DNA from: Phycisphaerae bacterium
Lineage (GTDB): Bacteria; Planctomycetota; Phycisphaerae; UBA1845; Fen-1342
DNA length: 64,000 nucleotides
Assembly (NCBI GenBank): GCA_022072445.1
Contig: JAJVHV010000034.1
Span: 1 to 64,000 of the forward strand
Direction: 5' to 3'
Positions within the stretch are counted from its first letter, which is position 1, and every line of letters begins with the position of its first letter. A program made the translations under genes and the position numbers. A model generated the notes under the pieces. It searched no databases and was not told the DNA's origin. It worked only from the letters and a program-made list of their open reading frames with translations. Positions 24,949-34,010 of the stretch are shown here, in pieces.

Positions 24949-26136
24949 GTGGAGCGCGCTGCCAGGCCGCAAATCGTCGAAGCACACGCGGCGCGCTCGC
25001 ACGCCTCCGCCGGGCCCGACGTGACGCACGTCACGGCCGTCGATCTCAGCGCGGCACGCCGCCGCGTGCTCGACGACTTGCGAGCCGATAACGCGCGTGC
25101 GGCGCCGGACCGGCGGCGCCTGGTGCACCTGGGGCGGCTCGACTCTCTCGCGGGCGTACCCGTGGACCAGCACGTGCGGACCTCCTGGTCCGATCCGTGG
25201 TTCGGGGCGGCGCGGCTGCGAAGCGCCGTCGAGACAACCGCCGGCCAGGTCTGCCACGTCTGGACGCGCCGCGCGCTGCGGGCTTGCGCCGCACTGGGCG
25301 ATGCGGCCCCCCCGCTGCTGGTCGAGTTCGATCTCGACGACGACCCGATCGGCCTGGCGCGCCTCTGGCAGACGCTCCCAGCGCGGCAGCGCGAGCGCAG
25401 CGGCGTCGTCTGCCGGACCGGCACGGCGCAGCGCCGCCTGATCGAGCACGGGCTGACGGCCGCGGCCTGCCCGGTCGTGCGCGAGGGCGTCAATTTTGGC
25501 GAGATCAACGCCGCCTCGCGCGAGACTGCCCGGGCGGCGCTCGGTCTGGACGCGTCCCAATGGGTCGTTCTGATGCTGCCGCCGGTGTCGCGCTGCGCCG
25601 GCGCGCTCGACTCGCTCTGGGCGGTGCTGCTGGCGTACGTCGTGAGGATGGAGATTCGCGTCGTCGTACCACCCGGCTCCGACGCGGCCCGCGTCTGGTC
25701 GAAAGCCTGCGCCGTCCGCAAGCAGCAGGCGCTGGTCCGCGCGCCCGCCGCCATGAGCCTGGTCGAGCTGCTGGCGGCCTGCGACGTGGCGATCATCTCG
25801 CCGGCCAGCGACGTCGGGCTGGGCGGGTTACCCTGGGCGATGGCAGCGGGAAAGCCGATCCTCGCGAGTGCCACACACTGCGTCGCCGAGTTTCTGGCGG
25901 ATCGTCACAACGGCTGGCTGGTACGTCCGGGCGACCCGCGCACCGCCGCCCGCAAACTGCTCATGTCGCTCGAATCACCCGCCGCGTCTCGCGAGATCGT
26001 GGCCCGCGCCCGCGGCCAGGCTTATGACGTGTTCGCGCGCAGCCGCATGCTGGCGCAGTATCGCGCGATCTATGGCAGCCTCGCCGCCGGCCGCCCCGCG
26101 GCAACCGGCGTGGAGGATTCAGCGCTGATCCGCTGA
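24949..26136 (+). CDS. Glycosyltransferase family 4-like protein
   Basis: The 395-residue product resembles GT-B glycosyltransferases of family 4. Its C-terminal half has LVELLAACDVAIISPASDVGLGGLPWAMAAGKPILAS, the nucleotide-sugar-binding region with an E-to-V change at the usual EG-GL position. After that comes NGWLVRPGDPRTAARKLL, the typical GLLV-PGD-x-LA segment. The N-terminal acceptor half is poorly conserved. The GTG start at 24949 lies 15 bases after the hydrolase stop, so the two are probably cotranscribed. The 3-prime end overlaps the convergent TPR gene by 18 bases. Acceptor and donor are unknown. Confidence 0.7.
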   Translation: MERAARPQIVEAHAARSHASAGPDVTHVTAVDLSAARRRVLDDLRADNARAAPDRRRLVHLGRLDSLAGVPVDQHVRTSWSDPWFGAARLRSAVETTAGQVCHVWTRRALRACAALGDAAPPLLVEFDLDDDPIGLARLWQTLPARQRERSGVVCRTGTAQRRLIEHGLTAAACPVVREGVNFGEINAASRETARAALGLDASQWVVLMLPPVSRCAGALDSLWAVLLAYVVRMEIRVVVPPGSDAARVWSKACAVRKQQALVRAPAAMSLVELLAACDVAIISPASDVGLGGLPWAMAAGKPILASATHCVAEFLADRHNGWLVRPGDPRTAARKLLMSLESPAASREIVARARGQAYDVFARSRMLAQYRAIYGSLAAGRPAATGVEDSALIR

Positions 26137-27429
26137 GTCCCGCGCGTCGGGCTGCGCCGGCTGAGCCGCCGCCCGGTGCTGCTGGTTGACGAACGACACG
26201 TAGCGGCCGAGCGCATCCCAGAGCAACGTCGCGGTCGTCTCGTCGTCCATCACCGCGCTCCCGTCAATGAGCACGATGTCCTGCTGCTCGTCTGGACAGT
26301 CGAAGTCTCCGATGCGCAGGTCGTCGCCGGTGAACGTGATGAACAACGGTTCGCCAGGCGTCGCCCCGGCGGCCCGCACGTCGTCGTGCACCTGTCCGCA
26401 CGGCTCGATGTCGGCCGCGGGCTCGACGTCCGCCGCGGTCTCGATCGCGGCCATGATGTCGGCAGCTTCGATGCCGCGGAAGTCGTGAATTCCGGCCGGT
26501 TCGTCGAGTTCCTCGACCGTGCTCGGGACGCTTTCGAAGCTCCACGGGTCGGCGTCGGTCGTGCTGTCCGCCGTTTCAGGAGCCGGCGCTGCCGGAGCTG
26601 TGTCGGGTTTGAGCGTGGGCGACGCGACAGGTTCGGCATCGGCGGCGTGATCCGCAATCGTCGCGTCGGCCGTCAGGGTCGCGTCGGCGGCCGCTTCGAC
26701 GATTGGCGGGGCGGCCTGGGCCGCCTCGGCGGCGCGGCGCGCCTCGGCCCGCTCGGCCAACTCGCGGAATTGAACGAGTTGCCGCTGCGCGGCGTCCAGG
26801 TCGGGTTGCAGCGCCAGGGCGGCTTCGAGCGAGCGGGCCGCCTCGACGTAGCGGGCCGCGTCGGCTTCGATCATCGCCAGGTTGTAATGCGCGTCGGCTG
26901 GATTGCAGATGCGCGCGAAGGCTTCATAAGCCTCGTCCATGCGGCCGAGCTTGCCCAGGGCGATGCCCTGGTTCATCCGCGCCCGGTTGAATTTCGGATT
27001 CAGCTCGATGGCTCGACTGAGCGTCTGCAGCGCTTCGTCGTACTTACCTTCCAGCAGCAGGCTGAATCCCAGGTTGTTGTGCAGATAGGCCAGCGACGGA
27101 TGCTGGGCGACGGCCTGCCGAAACGCGGCCGTCGCCTGAGCGTGGCGGCCGAGCTTGTTGTGGCAGATGCCCAGCCGGTTGCGGGCCGAGAGCATGCTCG
27201 GATTCAGGCGCAGGGCCTCGGTGTACTGCGCGACGGCTCCGTCGAAATTTCCCTGGCGCTCCAGCAGGAATCCATGCGCAAAATAGGTATTCGCGTTGAT
27301 CTGGGCCGGGCGGCGCGCCAGTTCCCCCGGCGACGCTTTCGGTCCGGATTGAGAGGATGAGCACGCCGTCATCGCCAGCGCGCCGCAACCCCCGAGCACA
27401 CACATCCAAGCGCGATCGAACCGCATCAT
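26119..27429 (-). CDS. TPR-repeat lipoprotein
   Basis: The 436-residue product begins with a lipoprotein signal (GGCGALAMTAC, lipobox Cys at about residue 23). Five to six tetratricopeptide repeats follow over residues 45-225, e.g. YFAHGFLLERQGNFDGAVAQYTEALRLNP and YLHNNLGFSLLLEGKYDEALQTLSRAIELNP. The C-terminal half is an acidic, Ala/Pro/Asp-rich region of low complexity with a short ordered piece EPLFITFTGDDLRIGDFD. TPRs bind partner proteins, and in planctomycetes such lipoproteins are common and mostly unassigned. Two adjacent ATGs occur (27429 and 27426), and the CAGGAG upstream suits the second better. A smaller lipoprotein gene lies just upstream on the same strand. Confidence 0.8.
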   Translation of the reverse strand: MMRFDRAWMCVLGGCGALAMTACSSSQSGPKASPGELARRPAQINANTYFAHGFLLERQGNFDGAVAQYTEALRLNPSMLSARNRLGICHNKLGRHAQATAAFRQAVAQHPSLAYLHNNLGFSLLLEGKYDEALQTLSRAIELNPKFNRARMNQGIALGKLGRMDEAYEAFARICNPADAHYNLAMIEADAARYVEAARSLEAALALQPDLDAAQRQLVQFRELAERAEARRAAEAAQAAPPIVEAAADATLTADATIADHAADAEPVASPTLKPDTAPAAPAPETADSTTDADPWSFESVPSTVEELDEPAGIHDFRGIEAADIMAAIETAADVEPAADIEPCGQVHDDVRAAGATPGEPLFITFTGDDLRIGDFDCPDEQQDIVLIDGSAVMDDETTATLLWDALGRYVSFVNQQHRAAAQPAQPDARDSADQR

Positions 27430-27488
27430 CAGACTCCTGGCGTCAAGGTCTTCACTCAGCCCGGTCTTCGAATCCTGCCGACGTTGCG

Positions 27489-28013
27489 CTACGGCGCGCC
27501 CGCCGCCGCAGCGGCCTGATCGTCGCTCTTCTTCGGCTTGTACGTCCCTTCGTGCTTCTTGATGAGAATCGCCTCGACGGCGCCACGGCCGCGGCCGCCC
27601 GCAAGATCGGGACGCAGCACTTCGGTCGTGGTGTCGACGCCCAGTTCGGTCAACATCGTGACCACCGCCTTGGCACGTTGCTCGATCAGCGCGCCGTCAG
27701 TCTCGTCGCTGTTCAGCCGGATCGTCCCGCCATACGCGCCCATCAGCTCGGCCAACCGCCGGACGCGCTGCTCTCCGGTAACGCTGAGCCGCGCGCGGTG
27801 CGGCAAAAAGTGCATGTCCGTAACCGTCATGTCCGCCAGCAGGGCGTTGTCGGCCATGTAGGCGAACGTGCCGGACAGCTCATGCGCCGGAACCTCCGCT
27901 TGCGTCGCGCCGGCGGTGTTGGGGGCATCAGCGCCTGGCTCGGCGGATTGCTGCGCTTCGCACGCCGTCAGCCACAGCACGAGGATCGGAGCCACGAGCG
28001 TCAGTCGGTGCAT
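27489..28013 (-). CDS. Small lipoprotein with OmpA-like C-terminal features
   Basis: The 174-residue product starts with a lipoprotein signal LTLVAPILVLWLTAC (lipobox Cys near residue 18). The mature part has FLPHRARLSVTGEQRVRRLAELMGAYGGTIRLNSDETDGALIEQRAKAVVTMLTELG. The order of a strand, a helix with LAELM, and then ERxxxV resembles a shortened OmpA/Pal peptidoglycan-binding fold, but the key NGHTD segment is not clear. The end is Lys/Ala-rich. It lies 59 bases upstream of the TPR lipoprotein on the same strand, so the two may form an operon. The ATG at 28013 is chosen because it begins the signal peptide. Confidence 0.65.
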   Translation of the reverse strand: MHRLTLVAPILVLWLTACEAQQSAEPGADAPNTAGATQAEVPAHELSGTFAYMADNALLADMTVTDMHFLPHRARLSVTGEQRVRRLAELMGAYGGTIRLNSDETDGALIEQRAKAVVTMLTELGVDTTTEVLRPDLAGGRGRGAVEAILIKKHEGTYKPKKSDDQAAAAAGAP

Positions 28014-28436
28014 GCGCCACTCCCGAGGAATTCTGTCTCTCCGTAATGGATCGCGCGGACGCGCTGTCCGGCGACGGTGCCGCTGCACAGGCGACTCTGG
28101 ATGTCGTCCTTGCGCTGCCGTGGTTCCCGAACCGCGCGGTCCGACCCCGGTCTGAAGCGGCGCCCATAAAATCGGAAGTTCCCCGCCCGAACTAAAGCGC
28201 GCCACGCTCCATCACCCGCGCTTGCCTGTCCCGGACCGCGCCCTCGCGCAAGATCGGAACGCGACCCGCAACGTCGGCATCTCCGGTGGTTGTTGACGCC
28301 CAACCACCATCCTTCGCGCGATGCGATCTGGAGAGCAGCCACCCTCGGCTGCACTCCCATCCGAGCCGGCGTGTCCTCACGCCGGTTGGCTGAGAACGTC
28401 TGTTCCCGCGGTGCATCGCCGTGGGATGCGTGACCG
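28014..28436. other. Intergenic region with one REP-like hairpin
   Basis: No coding frame with family-like sequence is visible in this 423-base gap. It holds one dispersed palindrome (28330-28357). A shorter inverted pair near 28375-28395 (CCGGCGTG with CACGCCGG) may form a further hairpin. Confidence 0.4.
28330..28357 (-). repeat. REP-like hairpin, dispersed family copy 2 (inverted)
   Basis: GGAGAGCAGCC and GGCTGCACTCC are near-perfect inverted arms around ACCCTC. It is the reverse-orientation version of the elements at 20371 and 49069. Confidence 0.6.
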
Positions 28437-28967
28437 TCAATCGCGTTCCGCGAAATGCTCAAACAGCCGCTGATATGAATGAACCACATCCCGCGAGAGA
28501 TGCTCGATCTGCTCGCGCAACGCCTGGTGGGCGGCATCACTGAGCTTCACCGCCCGCCGCAGCCGGCGGCGCTCGCGGCGCCGTCGCATCTCGCGCCCGC
28601 GGACTTCGATCTGCCGGCAGATGGCCGGCCAGAGCTCGTCGTGCCCCGCCGCGCCGATCAGATAATCCGCCGCGCCGTCCCGAATCGCCTCGGCCACCTC
28701 GCGGCCCGTCGCTTCGTCGCCGCTGAGAATCACGCGCGGCTTGCCGAGCAGCGCGACCCGCCGCACGAACTCCAGCGGTTTGATGTCGGGCAGCGGCAGG
28801 AGCGCCAGGATGACGTCGACGGGACAGGACAGGTGCATGTGCAGGGCGGCGCCGCCCTCCGCGGCCGTGAACACCGCGATGCCCGACTGCTCGATGAGAA
28901 AGGTCCGCAAGGATTGTCGTGCGCCTTCATCGGCGCTGACCAGCAGCACGCGCGGTACGAAATCCAC
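28437..28967 (-). CDS. Degenerate response-regulator receiver protein
   Basis: The 176-residue product has a receiver fold: VLLVSADEGARQSLRTFL, a strand VDVILALLPLPDIKPLEFVRRV, RVILSGDEATGREVAEAIRDGAADYLIGAA. The phosphoacceptor position is Ala (VILAL where VLLDL is usual) and the acidic pair reads ADE, so phosphotransfer is unlikely. A basic, coiled-coil-like tail rich in Arg and Glu follows residue 125. The GTG start at 28967 is preceded by AAGGAGA. It lies 60 bases downstream of the HDOD-histidine kinase on the same strand and probably belongs to that operon as a phosphorylation-independent output or scaffold. Confidence 0.75.
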   Translation of the reverse strand: MDFVPRVLLVSADEGARQSLRTFLIEQSGIAVFTAAEGGAALHMHLSCPVDVILALLPLPDIKPLEFVRRVALLGKPRVILSGDEATGREVAEAIRDGAADYLIGAAGHDELWPAICRQIEVRGREMRRRRERRRLRRAVKLSDAAHQALREQIEHLSRDVVHSYQRLFEHFAERD

Positions 28968-29027
28968 CGGCCGTTCTCCTTCCAGCGCGACTGACCGGGC
29001 ACGGCGCGCCGCCGGCGCGCTCGGCGC

Positions 29028-31319
29028 TCAGCCGCGCGGCTCGCGTGCTGGCGGCTCGCGAACGCTCTCGATCGGCAGGACGACGTGCGCCGTCGTGCCC
29101 TCGCCCGCGCAGCTCTGCAGCCACAGCCGGCCGCCGTGCTGCTCGACGATCCGATAGGCACGCGCCAGGCCGAATCCGCGTCCTCGTCCGGCCCGCCGAT
29201 GCGAGAAAAACGGATCGAACGCGCGCTCCAGCACCGCGGGCGGCATCCCAATGCCGTTGTCCCGCACGGTGACTTCGACGACATCATCGGCTGGCCGCGC
29301 CACGCAGTTGACCGCGATGAAGCCGCCGCTCTCGAACAGCGCGTCGAATGCATTGGCCAGCAGCTCGCGGAAAACGGTCTGAAGCTGCGCGGCGTCGGCA
29401 TGGATGGACGGGATGACACCGCTCACGTCTACCCGAAAGCTCGACGCGGGCATCGATCTCTCCGATAAGAGCGATTCGCGCAGCTCGGTCAGCAGCGCGG
29501 GCAGATCGACGGCGGCGCGGTCGGGTGGGCGCGGCTGCGCGAACTCCAGCAACTCCGACACGATTCGGCTGCACTCGTGCGCCCGGGCGTGGATGATCTC
29601 CAGCGCCCGGCGGGTCTCGGGGTCCGGCGAGCGGTCGCGGAGCATCTGCGCCCGGCCCGAAATCACCGCCAGCGGGCTGTTCAGCTCGTGCGCGGCGCCG
29701 GAGGCCATCTCGGCGATCATCGAGAGCGTCCGCTGCCGCAGCAGCCGGGCTTGCGCCTGCTGCAAGCGGCGGTTGGTTTCGGCGAGGTCTTCGGAAAGCT
29801 GGCGCGCCGCGGCTTGTGCCCGCGCCGTCTCGAGCGTCAACCCGAGACTGGCGACAAATGCGTTCAGCTCGGCCTGCTCGGCGGCGATCCGCTCGGCGGC
29901 GTCTTCGTCCGAAAAGAGGATGATTCCCCCCAGAAGCTCCCCGCCGCGGGCCACCGGCGCCAACCACGGCTCCCCACACGCGACTGCCGCGGGTATGCAC
30001 GCGAGGACCTGACGCAACTCCGCCGGCGCCCGGCGAATCAGGGCTTCGCCCTTCTGTCGTGCGTTCAGCCAGTCGCGCAGCGCCGCGTCGGGCGTGACCG
30101 TCGCGGCACTGGCGCCGGTACCGTCCATCCAGGCCACGTCCACCATCGAAGCCGCGCTGCGCACGCCGAACGCCGCCGCCGTCGGCCTCTGGAGGGCGGC
30201 GGGGCCGGCCGCGGCAATGGCGGCAACGACGTCGGCAACGTCCGACTGCCCGTCAAGCCGCGAAGCGACCAGCGCCGTGGCGCGGAAGAATCGCGCTCCG
30301 GCGGCGAGGCGCTGGTTCGTCGTCAGCAGCTCGTTGTGCAGGCGGCTGAGCTGCGCGTTGGCGTCGGTCACGGCGCGCAGGTAGAGCGCCTCGGTGGTCG
30401 TGCCGTCCAGACCGAGCAACGCAGCCTGTTCGGCCACTTCGCCGACGAGTTGCGACGTGACGCGCTCCAGCGCGTCGGCCGGGGCGCCGAGTCGCCGCGC
30501 GATGTCCGCCGAGGACTCGTAAATCTGGTGATTGCCGGAACGGCCGATGTGCTGCTCGCGTGCCAGCGTGTCGGCGAGCTGGATTAGCGCGACCAGCTCG
30601 CGCGACTGCGCCGAGCCGGACACCTGATCCAGGCTGAGATGATGCAGCCAGATCGCTTCCTGATAGCTGCGCGGCAGCTTCCACAGACGCGCCACGCGAT
30701 GGCCCGTCACCGTGTGGTCGACGCCGAGTACCTCGCGCTCGCAGTCGACAATGTCGCCGCGGCCCTCGTACGCCGTCGCCACCGCCCGCTGATACGCTTT
30801 GGGAAACAGCGCGTGCAACGCCACTTTTCCCAGATCGTGGATCAGACCGGCGATCCAGGCCTCGTCCGGCCGGACACCCAGCCCCGGACACGCGCTGGCC
30901 AGCCCCCGCGCGGCACAGGCGACCGCCAGCGAATGTCGCCAGAACTCCGACGGGCTGAACGTCGACGCGTCGTCCTGCGCCGGTTGCGAACCGCCGAAAT
31001 ATTCGAAGAACTTGACGGCCAGAACGATACTGCGGACGGTCGCAAACCCGAGCAGAACGACGGCGCGGTCGAGCGTCTTCACGCCGCCGGGCGCCGTGCG
31101 GGCGCAGTTATTGGCGACCGAGAGGATGCGGGCGGTCAGGCTCTGGTCGCGCGCCAGAAGCGCGACCACGTCGGCGGCGGCGGTGCCCGAGCTGCTCGTC
31201 AGCGCCAGCAGTTTGACCGCGATCGGCGCCAGCGTTGGCAGCGACTCGAGGCGACTCAGAATCTGCTCGGCCGCCGCGGTACGCTCGGCCGGCGGAAGTG
31301 CGCTGCCCAAGCTAGTCAC
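29028..31319 (-). CDS. HDOD domain / histidine kinase hybrid sensor
   Basis: This 763-residue cytoplasmic protein joins three parts. The HDOD domain spans about residues 20-215 (ESLPTLAPIAVKLL, DQSLTARILSVANN, AGLIHDLGKVALH). A GAF-like region lies at about 340-500. The histidine kinase begins near 535, with the phosphoacceptor in ASGAAHELNSPLAVISGRAQ, N box LLANAFDALF, G1 DNGIGMP, and G2 GRGFGLARAYRIVEQHGGRL. No membrane helix is present. HDOD proteins often bind cyclic nucleotides or other second messengers. The GTG start overlaps the upstream HTH-receiver gene by eight bases, showing translational coupling. The combination suggests a signalling module converting an intracellular cue into phosphorylation. 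Confidence 0.88.
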   Translation of the reverse strand: MTSLGSALPPAERTAAAEQILSRLESLPTLAPIAVKLLALTSSSGTAAADVVALLARDQSLTARILSVANNCARTAPGGVKTLDRAVVLLGFATVRSIVLAVKFFEYFGGSQPAQDDASTFSPSEFWRHSLAVACAARGLASACPGLGVRPDEAWIAGLIHDLGKVALHALFPKAYQRAVATAYEGRGDIVDCEREVLGVDHTVTGHRVARLWKLPRSYQEAIWLHHLSLDQVSGSAQSRELVALIQLADTLAREQHIGRSGNHQIYESSADIARRLGAPADALERVTSQLVGEVAEQAALLGLDGTTTEALYLRAVTDANAQLSRLHNELLTTNQRLAAGARFFRATALVASRLDGQSDVADVVAAIAAAGPAALQRPTAAAFGVRSAASMVDVAWMDGTGASAATVTPDAALRDWLNARQKGEALIRRAPAELRQVLACIPAAVACGEPWLAPVARGGELLGGIILFSDEDAAERIAAEQAELNAFVASLGLTLETARAQAAARQLSEDLAETNRRLQQAQARLLRQRTLSMIAEMASGAAHELNSPLAVISGRAQMLRDRSPDPETRRALEIIHARAHECSRIVSELLEFAQPRPPDRAAVDLPALLTELRESLLSERSMPASSFRVDVSGVIPSIHADAAQLQTVFRELLANAFDALFESGGFIAVNCVARPADDVVEVTVRDNGIGMPPAVLERAFDPFFSHRRAGRGRGFGLARAYRIVEQHGGRLWLQSCAGEGTTAHVVLPIESVREPPAREPRG

Positions 31320-31905
31320 TGACCAGTTCCGATACCTTGTTCACCATCTCGTCGATGTTGAACGGCTTCTTGATAAATGCATTGGCGCCCGACGCCATGA
31401 GCTTCTCAACGACCCCGGGTTCGGCCACGCCCGACACGATGATGATCTTCACGTGGTGCAGCGTCGGATCGGCGCGGACGGTCTGGCAGACGGCGTTGCC
31501 GTTGATGTCCGGCAGCATGTAGTCGAGGATGATCGCGTCGGGGCGAAACTCCTTGGTTTTGATGCCGGCCTCGAAGCCGCGCGTCGCGGTCTGCGTTTCG
31601 AAGCGGCCGTCGCGCTCCAGCAGTTCCACCAGCATTTCGACGATCATCTCGTCGTCATCGACGACGAGCACGCGGCGCTTGCCCGTGTCGAGCTGGTCGA
31701 GCGGGATGCCGTGTTCCTTCATGAACTGGATGAGGGCGTCGCGTGGGATGCGGCGGAAACGCGACCCTGGGACTCTGAAACCGCGGAGCTTTCCGGCGTC
31801 GAAGCAACGAATGACGGTCTGCTGGCTGACTTTGCAGATTTCGGCGACTTCCCCGGTTGTAAACACCTCTTGTCGTCGACGTTTGTTCTGTGGCTCAGCG
31901 GCCAT
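31312..31905 (-). CDS. Helix-turn-helix / receiver response regulator
   Basis: The 197-residue protein has an N-terminal excisionase or MerR-like helix-turn-helix (FTTGEVAEICKVSQQTVIRCFDAGKLRGFRVPGSRFRRIPRDAL, residues 15-58). A complete receiver domain follows from residue 75: VLVVDDDEMIVEML, phosphoacceptor Asp in AIILDYMLPDINGN, Thr/Ser switch in IIVSG and Lys in FIKKPF. The DNA-binding domain lies before the receiver, the reverse of most response regulators. The ATG at 31905 has AAGAGGT at proper spacing, whereas the longer frame lacks a site. The stop overlaps the kinase start. A good promoter precedes it. Confidence 0.88.
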   Translation of the reverse strand: MAAEPQNKRRRQEVFTTGEVAEICKVSQQTVIRCFDAGKLRGFRVPGSRFRRIPRDALIQFMKEHGIPLDQLDTGKRRVLVVDDDEMIVEMLVELLERDGRFETQTATRGFEAGIKTKEFRPDAIILDYMLPDINGNAVCQTVRADPTLHHVKIIIVSGVAEPGVVEKLMASGANAFIKKPFNIDEMVNKVSELVSD

Positions 31906-31939
31906 GTCAGACCTCTTATCCAAAATGCCTACATTGACA

Positions 31940-31968
31940 AGTTTATCACAAATGGAGGGTTTTGGCAA
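31940..31968 (-). promoter_or_regulatory. Promoter of the HTH-receiver / HDOD-kinase operon
   Basis: On the minus strand, TTGCCA (31968-31963, five of six) and TAAACT (31945-31940, four of six) are separated by 17 bases. The -10 lies 35 bases before the ATG at 31905. The region is markedly AT-richer than its surroundings. Confidence 0.6.
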
Positions 31969-31992
31969 GGCTGGTAAAATATTTCCGGCGGG

Positions 31993-33906
31993 TTATCGGT
32001 CGTCAAGCGACGCAAGGTGGACCATCAGAATCGTGATATCGGCGGGGCTGACGCCACTGACGCGACCGGCCTGACCGAGCGTTGCGGGCCGAATCGCGTC
32101 GAGGCGTTCGACGGTCTCGCGACGGAGGTGGGGGATTGCGCTGTAATCCAGATGGATCGGGATGGGGCGGGACTCGAGTTCGCGGACGCGCTCGATCATG
32201 CGGCGTTCGCGCAGGAGATAGCCCTCGTACTTCAGTTCGGTGACGACGCGCGTCCAGATGTGACCATGGTCTGAGAACTCGCCCAGCTCGGGAAATCGGT
32301 TGACGAGCGTCGCGGCGTCGGCGTCGGGCTGCTTGAGCCACTCGGCGGCCGATTTGCCGTTCACGCGCAGCACCGCGAGGCGAGAGGCAAGCTGCTCCTG
32401 AATGTGGCGCTGCTGTGTGAACTTCGACCAGCGCCGGTCATCGACGAGTCCGATCACGCGTCCCAGCGGTGTGAGGCGATCGTCGGCGTTGTCATAGCGC
32501 AGCAGCGTGCGGTGTTCGGCGCGCGAGGTGAACATGCGATACGGTTCGGTCACGCCACGGGTCACGAGGTCGTCGATCATGACGCCGACGTAGGCCTGGT
32601 CGCGACGGAGCGTGACGCACGGTTGGCCGGCGAGCCAGCGTGCGGCGTTGATTCCCGCCAGGAGTCCCTGGGCGGCGGCCTCCTCATATCCGCTGGTGCC
32701 GTTGATCTGTCCGGCGAGAAAGAGGCCGGCGACGCGCTTGGTCATGAGCGAGGCGTCGATCTGTTCGGGCGGGACGAAGTCGTACTCGACGGCGTAACCC
32801 CATTGCAGAATGCGGGCGTTGGACAGGCCGTCGATGAGCGTCACAATCTGCTGCTGCACGTCCTGGGGCAGCGACGTGCTGATGCCGTTGACGTAGATGC
32901 GGTCGCTCGCGCGGCCCTCGGGCTCGAGAAAGAGCTGGTGGCGGTCCTTGTCGGCGAAACGCACCACCTTGTCTTCGATGCTCGGGCAATAACGCGGACC
33001 GCGCGACGCGATCTGACCAGAGTACATCGGAGCGCGGTCCAGGTTCGCGCGGATGACGTCGTGAACGGCGGGAGAGGTGAATGCGATCCAGCAGGGAATC
33101 TGCGGCTGCCCGATTTTCTCCGTGAGAAACGAGAATGGCACGGGCGGATCGTCGCCGGGCTGGATCTCCAGCCGGGCGTAATCGACGCTGTCGCGATGGA
33201 CGCGCGGGGGCGTGCCGGTCTTGAGGCGGCCGAGGGTCAGGCCGAGGGCAGCCAGCGAACGGCTGAGGCCGTCGGCGGCGGCTTCGCCAATGCGACCGCC
33301 AGGGGTTTTCTGCTCGCCGCAGTGCATCAGGGCGCGCAGAAAGGTGCCGGACGTGACAACGACGGCGCGGCCGGCGAGTGTCGTGCCGCTGGTCAAACGG
33401 ACGCCGGCGATGCGGTGGTGGACGGATGACGGCGCCGCGGCCGCGTGCGCGTGGGAGTGCAGCCGGGGCGGCGGTTCTACATGGTCACTTCCGTCGCCGC
33501 CGTGCCCCAGCGGAATCGCGTCGGCGACGAGCGACTCGACGCCCGCTTCGATGATCGTGAGATTGGGGCACTCCGAGAGCAAGCGCTGCACGACCGCGGC
33601 ATAGTGCTCACGGTCACACTGGGCACGCGGGGCCCAGACGGCGGGACCTTTGCTCCGATTGAGCATGCGGAACTGGATGCCGGCTTCGTCGGTCGCGAGA
33701 CCCATCAGCCCGCCAAGGGCGTCGATCTCGCGGACCATCTGCCCCTTGCCGATGCCGCCGATGGCGGGATTGCACGACATGCGGCCGATGGCGGCGCGCT
33801 GGAACGTGACGAGGGCGGTGCGCGCGCCGAGCCGCGCCGCGGCCCAGGCGGCCTCTGCGCCGGCGTGGCCGCCGCCGATGACGATGATGTCGTAGTCGTC
33901 GCGCAT
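31993..33906 (-). CDS. mnmG: tRNA uridine-5-carboxymethylaminomethyl modification enzyme MnmG (GidA)
   Basis: MnmG, with MnmE, installs the carboxymethylaminomethyl group on wobble U34 of several tRNAs using FAD. The 637-residue product shows the FAD motif VIGGGHAGAEAAWAAARLG (residues 8-26), SCNPAIGGIGKGQMVREIDALGG, and catalytic or folate-site segments GRLKTGTPPRV, CPSIEDKVVRF and GTSGYEEAAAQGL. A His/Pro-rich insertion (about residues 140-170, PPPRLHSHAHAAAAPSSVHH) is not usual and lies over a REP-like sequence. ATG at 33906 gives the family N-terminus; the longer frame upstream does not match. MnmE is not in the window. Confidence 0.93.
   Translation of the reverse strand: MRDDYDIIVIGGGHAGAEAAWAAARLGARTALVTFQRAAIGRMSCNPAIGGIGKGQMVREIDALGGLMGLATDEAGIQFRMLNRSKGPAVWAPRAQCDREHYAAVVQRLLSECPNLTIIEAGVESLVADAIPLGHGGDGSDHVEPPPRLHSHAHAAAAPSSVHHRIAGVRLTSGTTLAGRAVVVTSGTFLRALMHCGEQKTPGGRIGEAAADGLSRSLAALGLTLGRLKTGTPPRVHRDSVDYARLEIQPGDDPPVPFSFLTEKIGQPQIPCWIAFTSPAVHDVIRANLDRAPMYSGQIASRGPRYCPSIEDKVVRFADKDRHQLFLEPEGRASDRIYVNGISTSLPQDVQQQIVTLIDGLSNARILQWGYAVEYDFVPPEQIDASLMTKRVAGLFLAGQINGTSGYEEAAAQGLLAGINAARWLAGQPCVTLRRDQAYVGVMIDDLVTRGVTEPYRMFTSRAEHRTLLRYDNADDRLTPLGRVIGLVDDRRWSKFTQQRHIQEQLASRLAVLRVNGKSAAEWLKQPDADAATLVNRFPELGEFSDHGHIWTRVVTELKYEGYLLRERRMIERVRELESRPIPIHLDYSAIPHLRRETVERLDAIRPATLGQAGRVSGVSPADITILMVHLASLDDR
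33454..33480 (+). repeat. REP-like sequence inside mnmG
   Basis: GGAGTGCAGCCGGGGCGGC at 33454-33472 matches the left arm, loop and start of the right arm of the dispersed elements at 20371 and 49069. The rest of the right arm has decayed. It encodes part of the unusual His/Pro-rich insertion on the opposite strand. Confidence 0.45.
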
Positions 33907-34010
33907 GACGCGTTGATTGTATTGCGAGTTGGCGAGCTTCGTACCGTCGTGACGCGTACCGTGGCTGCCGCGCCGGCGCGATACCGACATCCGGCGCGCG
34001 GCACGGCGCG

